Positions 1 to 7,345 of a stretch of DNA of 8,687 nt are shown here, in pieces; positions within the stretch are counted from its first letter, which is position 1; each line of letters begins with the position of its first letter. This stretch comes from F1-60-MAGs163 sp046091165 (GTDB taxonomy: Bacteria > Actinomycetota > Thermoleophilia > Solirubrobacterales > Solirubrobacteraceae): contig JBJTBE010000025.1 of the NCBI GenBank assembly GCA_046091165.1, positions 1 to 8,687 on the forward strand, written 5' to 3'. A program made the translations under genes and the position numbers. Below the pieces are notes generated by a model. That model made no database searches, had not been told where the DNA came from, and saw only the letters and a list, made by a program, of their open reading frames with translations.

Positions 1-340
1 CGGCAAGGGCCCCGTCACGTCGGACGACAAGAAGGTGGTGCCGCCGAAGCGCGGCGAGATGAAGCGCTCGATGGAGGCGCTGATCCACCACTTCAAGCTC
101 GTGACCGAAGGGATGCGGGTTCCCGAGGGCGAGGTCTACACCGCGATCGAGGGGCCGCGCGGCGAGTACGGGGTCTTCGTGCGCTCCGACGGCTCGAGCA
201 AGCCGGCCCGCGTCCACATGCGCGACCCCAGTTTCATCAACCTGCAGGCCACCCCGGCGCTCGTCGAGGGGAGCCTGCTCGCCGACATGAACGCCACCCT
301 CGCCGTAATGGACCCGGTGATCGGGGGAGTGGACCGCTGA
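1..340 (+). CDS. nuoD: NADH-quinone oxidoreductase subunit D (49 kDa-type), C-terminal part
   Basis: This is the last 112 codons of NuoD, read in the frame that begins at base 2 and ends at the TGA 338-340; the N-terminus lies outside the window. NuoD is a peripheral Q-module subunit that forms the quinone-binding pocket with NuoB and NuoH and is related to the large subunit of [NiFe] hydrogenases. Recognisable family segments are SMEALIHHFKLVTEG, EGPRGEYGVFVRSDG, the RDPSFINLQ stretch, and the ending LLADMNATLAVMDPVIGGVDR, which closely follows the usual NuoD terminus (family form DPVMGEVDR). The quinone-site His and Tyr are N-terminal and cannot be checked here. Its stop shares one base with the nuoE start (TGATG), which suggests translational coupling. 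The open frame continues to the window edge without a stop, so this is truncation by the window and not a broken gene. Confidence 0.96.
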   Translation, partial: GKGPVTSDDKKVVPPKRGEMKRSMEALIHHFKLVTEGMRVPEGEVYTAIEGPRGEYGVFVRSDGSSKPARVHMRDPSFINLQATPALVEGSLLADMNATLAVMDPVIGGVDR

Positions 341-1022
341 TGGCCGATCCCGACCTCGACCTCCTTCCCGAGTTCCACACCGACGTCCGGCGGTTCGACA
401 AGGGCTCGCGGATCCCGGGCTGGGACCGCGCCGCCGACCTGGACAAGGAGCCCGCCGAGATCCCCGATCCGGCCGACACCGAGGTCCCCGACGAGCTGCG
501 CGCCGTGATCGAGGCCGAGATGGCCCGCTTCCCCGACTACCACTCGGCGGCGATCCCGGCCCTCTTCGCCGTTCAGGCGCGATACGGCTGGTGCTCCCCG
601 GAGGGAATCCGTCAGGCCGCCTGCGTCATGGGGGTGACCCCGGCCTACCTGACCTCGATCGCCACCTTCTACGACATGTTCAATACCGAGCCGCTCGGGC
701 GCCGGCAGGTTTACGTCTGCACCAATATCTCCTGCTCGCTCTGCGGCGCCGACGAGCTTCTCGCGATGCTGCAGGAGGAGCTGACCGGAAACGAGCAGGT
801 CAACCTGCGCAGCTTCGAGTGCCTCGGGGCCTGCGACATAGCGCCGATGGCCTCGGTCGACGGCGTCTATGTCGGCCCGGTGCCCTTCGACGAGGTACCC
901 GAGCTGGCCCGCCAGATCGCCGCCGGCGAGGACCCGCTGCCCGAGCGCCAGCTGGTCCGGCGCCCGTGCGCCGACCCCAGGGCGGCCGGCCCGGCCCCGC
1001 GGGACGGCGAGGGGGAGCCCCG

Positions 1023-1026
<4 letters not shown>
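340..1026 (+). CDS. nuoE: NADH-quinone oxidoreductase subunit E (24 kDa-type, [2Fe-2S] N1a)
   Basis: NuoE is the thioredoxin-like [2Fe-2S] subunit of the N module; it carries cluster N1a next to the FMN of NuoF. The family core starts near residue 51 with a helical domain (FPDYHSAAIPALFAVQARYGW, then TSIATFYDMFNTEPLG) and is followed by the ferredoxin fold. The likely cluster ligands are C127, C132, C161 and C165 (Cx4C and CLGAC). The spacing C132-x28-C161 is seven residues shorter than the x35 of E. coli NuoE. A further cysteine, C135, lies close to the first pair. The protein is 228 aa, longer than the roughly 160-180 aa of many homologues, owing to an acidic, Pro/Asp-rich N-terminal extension of about 50 residues and an Arg/Pro-rich tail of about 35. 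The start at 340 overlaps the nuoD stop and has GGGGGAG (323-329) about 10 bases upstream. The next in-frame ATG falls inside the core domain, so a later start is unlikely. Confidence 0.95.
1009..1017 (+). promoter_or_regulatory. Ribosome binding site of nuoF (supports the GTG start)
   Basis: The purine run GAGGGGGAG lies inside the last codons of nuoE, with five bases before GTG 1023. It decides the nuoF start. The same frame stays open upstream to an ATG at 591, but that stretch overlaps the nuoE core and encodes nothing NuoF-like, whereas NuoF homology begins just after 1023. Confidence 0.7.
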
Positions 1027-2308
<1,282 letters not shown>

Positions 2309-2309
<1 letters not shown>

Positions 2310-4804
2310 TGCCGCGCCCCGAGGTGAAGATGGTGAAGTTCACCATCGACGGCCGCGAGGTCGAGGCGCCGGAGGGCATGATGCTCGTCGACGCCGCCCT
2401 GGAGTACGGCGAGACCGAGATCCCGGTCTTCTGTTACGACAGGAAGATCGGGCCGGCGGTCGGGGCCTGCCGGATGTGCCTGATCCAGATCGAGGGCACC
2501 GGGGGCAAGCTCGAGGCCGGCTGCAGCGTGCCGGTCCGCGAGGGACTCGAGGTGAAGCTCGACACGCCGGAGGTCAAGGCCGCCCAGGAGGCGGTGCTCG
2601 AGTTCATCCTCATTAATCACCCGCTCGACTGCCCGGTCTGCGACAAGGGCGGCGAGTGCCCGCTGCAGGACCAGTCGTACGGCTGGGGCGGCGGGCTCTC
2701 GCGCTTCGTCGAGCCCAAGCGCCACTTCGAGAAGCCGCTCGCCCTCTCGCCGCTGGTGGCGATCGACCGCGAGCGCTGCATCCTCTGTTACCGCTGCGTG
2801 CGCTACAGCCAGGAGGTCTCCGAGGACTACCAGCTGGTCCTCGAGGAGCGCGGCAACGACACCTACGTCACCACCTTCGACGGCCACCCGTACGTGGCCC
2901 CGTTCAGTGGCAACATCATCGAGCTCTGCCCGGTGGGCGCTCTGACCTCGCGCCCGTACCGCTTTCGTGCCCGCCCCTGGGACATCGAGCAGGCCGGGAC
3001 CATCTGCACGCTCTGCCCCGCGCAGTGCAACGTCAGCCTCACCGTCCGCGACGAGCGCGTCCTGCGCGTGCTGCAGCGCGACAACGAGGATGTCGACGAC
3101 GGCTGGCTCTGCGACAAGGGGCGCTTCGCCTACCAGGCGATCCACGTGGACCAGCGCGTCACCACCCCGATGCTCCGCGACGGCGGCGAGCTGCGGCCGG
3201 TCACCTGGGAGCTGGCGATCGAGACCGCGGTCTCCGCGCTGAGGCGCTCGGGCGAGAGGACCGGCGCCCTGGTCGGCGGCGAGACCAGTAACGAGGAGGG
3301 TCTGCTGCTCGGGAGCCTGATGCGCGAGGCGCTCGGCTCCTTCGACCTCGACTCGCGCCCCGGCGGCGAGCTTCCCCTCGGCCTGCTGCGGGGGCTGGGC
3401 GAGCCGCGGCTGCAGGCCTCGGTCCGCGACCTCGAGGACGCCCACGCCGTGCTGGTGCTGGACTGCGAGCCGGTAGACGACATCCCGATCCTCGACCTGC
3501 GCCTGCGCAAGGCGGTTCGCCACCACGGGGTAAAGCTCTTCATGGCCACCGACCGCCCCTCCTCGCTCGACGAGCGGGCCACGGCCAGCGTCCGTTACGC
3601 GCCCGGGTGCGGGGGCGCCTTCGCCGCGGCGCTGGAGATCGCCCTCTCGGACGCCGGCGACCTGGACGCCCTCTCGGCCGCTGCGGCCGCCGCCGGCGCC
3701 GACGGGGCGCAGGTCCGCGAACTGGCCGACTCGCTCAAGGAGGCCGGCGACGAGGTCGTGGTCCTCTGGGGCGAGCGCCTGACCGCGGGGGAGAGGGGAG
3801 CGGATTCGGCCCGCGCCCTGCTCAACCTCTCAGACCGGCTCGGCCTCTCCGGGAAGGAGTGTGCCGGGCTGCTCGAGGTGCCTTCCGGGGCCAACGGGCG
3901 CGGCCTGCGCGAGGCCGGCGTGCTGCCCAACGCCGGGCCCGGGCTCTCCGAGCTTCCCCGCAGCGGCCGCGACTACCAGCGCATCGGCGAGGCCCTGGCC
4001 GCCGGCGACCTCTCGGCCGCGATCCTCCTCCACGGCGACCCGCTGCTCGACGCGCAGGACGGCGAGCTCTGGCAGCGGGCCCTGGAGAAGGCGCCGACGG
4101 TGATCGCCTTCGCCTCCTTCCTGACCCCGGGCGTGCGCGAGCACGCCACCGTGGTGTTCCCCGCCGAGTCTTACGCCGAAAAGGAGGGGACGGTCACCCA
4201 CCCCGACAGCCGCCTGCAGCGCCTGCGGCGCTCGATCGCCCGCCAGGGCGAGACGCGGGCCGAGTGGGAGCTGCTGGCCGAGATCGCCGGGCAGCTGCTG
4301 GAGATCGACGAGCGCCCGCCGATGGTCGTCGGGTCGATGGTCAGCCGCGAGCTGTTCGCCACCGTTCCCTTCTACAACGGACTCACCCTCGACGAGATCG
4401 GGGGCCGCGGCGTGCGCTGGACCGAGCGCCCGGAGGCCGCGGCCTGGCCGGCCGGCGAGAGCGCGCCCTTCGCCGTGGAGCCGGCGCCGCCGGCCGCCTC
4501 GCCCAACGGGCTCCTGCGGCTCGGGACCTTCCGCTCGATCTGGGCCTCCCCCGAGGTGCAGGCCTCCCCGGCGCTGGCCTTCCTGCACCCCACCCAGCGG
4601 GTCGAGATCTCGCCGGCCGACGCCGAGCGCCTGGGCATCGGCCACGGCCAGAAGGTGACCGTCGGCGGAGACGGCCGCGCCGTTACCGGCACGGCGTGGA
4701 TCCGCGAAGGGGCCCCCGAGGGCACGGTCTTCCTTGAGAACGCCATCGACGAGGACAGCGCCTCGATGATCGAGGGTCCCCTCGTCGAGGTGCGGCGCTC
4801 ATGA
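2309..4804 (+). CDS. nuoG: NADH-quinone oxidoreductase subunit G (75 kDa-type; clusters N1b, N4, N5, N7)
   Basis: NuoG is the large Fe-S subunit of the N module, carrying electrons from NuoF toward NuoI. At 831 aa it is in the normal bacterial range. An N-terminal [2Fe-2S] ferredoxin domain supplies C42, C54, C57 and C72 (N1b). The His-ligated cluster N5 follows with H104, C108, C111 and C117 (HPLDCPVCDKGGEC). N4 has C157, C160 and C163 (CILCYRC) with C207 in ELCPVGAL. The extra cluster N7 has C233, C236, C240 and C268 with x2-x3-x27 spacing, the same as in E. coli. The rest, from about 270 to 831, is a molybdopterin-oxidoreductase-like domain with GANGRGLREAG, a VVFPAESYAEKEGTVTHPDSR segment and a C-terminal beta-barrel-like part. 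In complex I this domain is known to hold no molybdenum cofactor and acts as scaffold. The start overlaps the nuoF stop by one base and the end overlaps nuoH by four (ATGA). Confidence 0.97.
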
Positions 4805-5829
4805 ACTTCCCGCTGGCCGCCGTCGACTACATCGAGCCGTGGTGGATGGTCGTCATCAAGTGCCTGGTACTCGCCTTCATCGGCCTCCAGCTGGTCCCGC
4901 TCGTGCTCCTGGCCGAGCGCAAGATCCTCGGCCGCTTCCAGAACCGCTACGGCCCTAACCGTCTGGGGATGTACGGCGTCGGCCAGCCGATAGCCGACAT
5001 CATCAAGCTCCTGACCAAGGAGGACTTCCGGCCCCGTACGGCGATCGGCTGGCTCTTCGTGATCGCCCCGGTGCTCTCGATCGTCGCCGCCTTCGGCGCG
5101 CTGGCGATCATCCCCTACGGCCCCGTGGTCGACATCTTCGGCACGGCGACCGGCCTCTACGGGATCGACGTGTCGATAGGGCCGCTCTACGTCTTCGCCT
5201 TCGGGGCCATCGCCTTCTACGGCCTGATGCTCGGGGGCTGGTCGTCGGGCTCCAAGTACTCGTTCCTGGGCTCGATGCGCGCCGCCGCGCAGCTGATCAG
5301 CTACGAGGTCGCCCAGGGGATGGCGCTGATCGGGGTGATCATCACCGCCCAGACCATGTCGCTCACCGGGATCGTCGAGGCCCAGAAGGGCATGTGGTAC
5401 GTCATCCCGCAGTTCGTCGGCTTCATCATCTTCATGGTCGCCAGCTTCGCCGAGACCAACCGCCCGCCGTTCGACCTCACCGAGGCCGACGCCGAGCTGA
5501 CCGGCGGCTACATCACCGAGTACGGCGGCGGGCGCTTCACGCTCTACTTCTTCGCCGAGTACCTCAACGTGATCGTCATCTCCGGGATGGCGACGACCCT
5601 CTTCCTGGGCGGCTGGCTGCTGCCGTTCGGGATCGACCCGCCGGCCTGGGTCGACCCGTTCGTGGTGATCGCCAAGATCCTCGCCTTCGTGGTCTTCTTC
5701 ATCTGGGTCCGCGCGACGCTTCCACGCCTGCGTTACGACCAGCTGATGAGCCTCGGCTGGAAGATCCTGCTGCCCCTGTCAACCCTCAACGCGCTGGTCA
5801 CGGCCGCCGTGGTCGTGCTCCTGGACTGA
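4801..5829 (+). CDS. nuoH: NADH-quinone oxidoreductase subunit H (ND1-type membrane subunit)
   Basis: NuoH is the integral membrane subunit that anchors the peripheral arm and forms the quinone access chamber with NuoD and NuoB. It is 342 aa, a typical length, with about eight hydrophobic segments. Family signatures are ERKILGRFQNRYGPNRLG at residues 39-56, followed by ADIIKLLTKEDFRP; GWSSGSKYSFLGSMRAAAQ and ISYEVAQGMALIG in the middle; and AETNRPPFDLTEADAEL at 217-233, then TGGYITEYGG. These loops carry the conserved acidic residues (E218, D225, E228, D230, E232, E240) of the matrix/cytoplasm-facing region near the quinone site and the start of the proton path. Where E. coli and many others have GYH in this last loop, this protein has GYI, which looks like lineage variation. 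The ATG overlaps the nuoG stop by four bases, with GAGGTG (4787-4792) eight bases upstream. Confidence 0.97.
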   Translation: MNFPLAAVDYIEPWWMVVIKCLVLAFIGLQLVPLVLLAERKILGRFQNRYGPNRLGMYGVGQPIADIIKLLTKEDFRPRTAIGWLFVIAPVLSIVAAFGALAIIPYGPVVDIFGTATGLYGIDVSIGPLYVFAFGAIAFYGLMLGGWSSGSKYSFLGSMRAAAQLISYEVAQGMALIGVIITAQTMSLTGIVEAQKGMWYVIPQFVGFIIFMVASFAETNRPPFDLTEADAELTGGYITEYGGGRFTLYFFAEYLNVIVISGMATTLFLGGWLLPFGIDPPAWVDPFVVIAKILAFVVFFIWVRATLPRLRYDQLMSLGWKILLPLSTLNALVTAAVVVLLD

Positions 5830-5833
5830 ACCG

Positions 5834-6370
5834 ATGCCCTGGGATCCATCCGACGACGTAATCGAAGTGGTGCGCGGCCCGAAGGAGGCCGGCGGCCTCG
5901 GCGCCGTCTACCGCGCCTTCGGCGAGACCCTTCGCGGCCTCAAGACGACCCTGGGCCAGCTCTCGATGGGGGTGACCACGGTCTCCTACCCGGAGGAGAA
6001 GATCCCGGTCTACCCGCGCTTCCGCGGCCGCCACCGCCTTCACCGCTTCGAGGACACCGGCCTGGAGAAGTGCGTCGGCTGCTCGCTCTGCGCCGCGGCC
6101 TGCCCGGCCGACTGCATCCGCGTGGTCGCCGCAGAGAACGACGCCGATGACCGGGTCTCGGCGGGGGAGAGGTACGCAGCGGTCTACGAGATCAACATGT
6201 CGCGCTGCATCTTCTGCGGCTACTGCGAGATCGCCTGCCCGTTCGACGCGATCACCATGGGCCACGACTACGAACTCTCTGACGCCAACCGCTCGGAGCT
6301 GATCTTCACGAAGGAGATGCTGCTCGCGCCGCCGGTCGAGCGCACCCCGCTGCGAGCGGAAGGCGAGTAA
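5834..6370 (+). CDS. nuoI: NADH-quinone oxidoreductase subunit I (two [4Fe-4S], N6a/N6b)
   Basis: NuoI is the 8Fe-ferredoxin-like subunit that links the NuoG clusters to N2 in NuoB. At 178 aa it is a usual size for bacterial NuoI. An N-terminal amphipathic region is followed by the family stretch VSYPEEKIPVYPRFRGRHRL (residues 50-69). The first cluster motif is C80, C83, C86 and C90-P (CVGCSLCAAACP), and the second is C125, C128, C131 and C135-P (CIFCGYCEIACP). As in other two-cluster ferredoxins, the fourth Cys of each motif is expected to serve the other cluster. One more cysteine, C94, follows the first motif. The gene starts four bases after the nuoH stop. No clear ribosome binding site is visible before this ATG, so it probably depends on ribosomes finishing nuoH. 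It is the only complete gene in the window that ends in TAA. Confidence 0.97.
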   Translation: MPWDPSDDVIEVVRGPKEAGGLGAVYRAFGETLRGLKTTLGQLSMGVTTVSYPEEKIPVYPRFRGRHRLHRFEDTGLEKCVGCSLCAAACPADCIRVVAAENDADDRVSAGERYAAVYEINMSRCIFCGYCEIACPFDAITMGHDYELSDANRSELIFTKEMLLAPPVERTPLRAEGE

Positions 6371-6374
6371 CCGG

Positions 6375-7046
6375 GTGGGGTTCTTCTTCGTCGTCTTCGC
6401 GCTCGTCGCGCTGGCCGGGGCGGTCGGCGTCGTCGTGCTGCGCAACCCGTTCTACTGCGTGCTCTCGCTGGTCGTTCACCTGATCGCGCTGGCCCTGCTC
6501 TTCCTCCTGCTCGAGGCCCAGTTCGTCGCGGCGGCGCAGATCGTGGTCTACGCCGGGGCGGTGATGGTCCTCTACGTCTTCGTCGTGGCCTACGTCGGCG
6601 GTGGCGACCGGCCGGCCCCGCTCTGGCGGGCCTCGGCACGCCAGCGCGCCCTGGCGATCGCCTTCGGCGCTGCCGTCTTCATCGAGCTGGCGATCGCCAT
6701 CCTGGGCAGCGGGCTCAGCGCCCTGGGCGGGGGCGGCCCCGAGGTGGCGCCCGGGTTCGGCTCCCCGGCCCAGATCGGCGAGCTGCTGCTGACCCGCTTC
6801 CTGCTGCCCTTCGAGCTGGCCTCCTTCCTGCTCCTCGTGGCCGCGGTCGGCGCGGTGGCGCTGGCCGGCCGGCGCGGCGGCCTGGGCGAGGACCGCGACG
6901 TCTCGCCGGGCCACTCCACGCTCGACCTGCCGGTGCCCGCCGCCCGCGGTTCGATGGCCGAGGGCGTCGCCGGTTACGGGGTGACCACCCCGATGCCCGA
7001 CCCCGAGTTCGAGGGGCGCAAGCTCAAGGAAGGCGAGGGGGTCTGA
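6375..7046 (+). CDS. nuoJ: NADH-quinone oxidoreductase subunit J (ND6-type membrane subunit)
   Basis: NuoJ is the five-helix membrane subunit at the junction of NuoH, NuoK and NuoN, whose third helix takes part in coupling quinone reduction to proton transfer. Hydrophobic segments lie at about residues 1-22, 27-46, 50-74, 90-112 and 142-164. The diagnostic TM3 sequence is AQIVVYAGAVMVLYVFVV (54-71), and TM5 reads LLPFELASFLLLVAAVGAVA, like the family FEIAAxLLLVA pattern. At 223 aa it is longer than E. coli NuoJ (184 aa), mainly through a hydrophilic, Gly/Pro/charged tail of about 59 residues after TM5. I chose the GTG at 6375, four bases after the nuoI stop, because TM1 begins immediately and GGAAGG (6358-6363) lies 11 bases upstream. 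The TGA shares one base with the nuoK ATG. Confidence 0.95.
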   Translation: MGFFFVVFALVALAGAVGVVVLRNPFYCVLSLVVHLIALALLFLLLEAQFVAAAQIVVYAGAVMVLYVFVVAYVGGGDRPAPLWRASARQRALAIAFGAAVFIELAIAILGSGLSALGGGGPEVAPGFGSPAQIGELLLTRFLLPFELASFLLLVAAVGAVALAGRRGGLGEDRDVSPGHSTLDLPVPAARGSMAEGVAGYGVTTPMPDPEFEGRKLKEGEGV

Positions 7047-7345
7047 TGGCGATCAGCTGGTACCTGCTCGTCTCGGCCGCGATGTTCGGCCTCGGTGCGA
7101 TCGGCGTCATGGTGCGCCGCAACCCGCTGGTGATCCTGCTCTGCCTGGAGCTGATGCTCAACGCCGGCAACCTCGCCCTGATCGGCTTCGCCCGCATGTG
7201 GGGTAACGGGGACGGGCAGATCTTCGCGATCGTCGTGATGGTGGTCGCCGCCTGCGAGGTGGCGATCGGGCTGGGCATCATCGTCGCGCTCTACCGCCGC
7301 CGGCTGCCGGTCGACGTGGACGAGCTCAAGGAGCTGCACGGATGA
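7046..7345 (+). CDS. nuoK: NADH-quinone oxidoreductase subunit K (ND4L-type membrane subunit)
   Basis: NuoK is a small three-helix membrane subunit forming part of the central proton channel between NuoJ and NuoN. At 99 aa it matches the family (about 100). TM1 spans roughly residues 3-23, TM2 28-50 and TM3 58-84. The two membrane glutamates known to be needed for proton pumping are both present: E35 in LCLELMLNA (E. coli Glu36) and E71 in AACEVAIGLGI (E. coli Glu72). The RRNPLVILLCLELMLNA segment is characteristic. The start overlaps the nuoJ stop by one base and is preceded by GAGGGGG at 7035-7041. The end overlaps nuoL by four bases (ATGA). Confidence 0.96.
   Translation: MAISWYLLVSAAMFGLGAIGVMVRRNPLVILLCLELMLNAGNLALIGFARMWGNGDGQIFAIVVMVVAACEVAIGLGIIVALYRRRLPVDVDELKELHG
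7328..7333 (+). promoter_or_regulatory. Ribosome binding site of nuoL
   Basis: AAGGAG, inside the nuoK codons for Lys-Glu, lies eight bases before ATG 7342. It is the best-formed ribosome binding site in the window and supports 7342 as the nuoL start. Confidence 0.7.

Noticed and set aside
591..1022. Possible N-terminal extension or NuoE-NuoF fusion, because the nuoF frame is open upstream to 591
   Set aside because: The extra 144 codons overlap the NuoE core in another frame, are Arg/Gly/Ala-rich with no NuoF homology, and a good ribosome binding site precedes GTG 1023.
3233..4804. A catalytic molybdopterin enzyme hidden in the NuoG C-terminal half
   Set aside because: The segment matches the non-catalytic molybdopterin-oxidoreductase-like scaffold normal to NuoG, and no separate start or active-site motif is visible.
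5830..5833. Possible regulatory spacer between nuoH and nuoI (and similarly 6371-6374 between nuoI and nuoJ)
   Set aside because: Only four bases each; no room for a promoter, terminator or RNA element.
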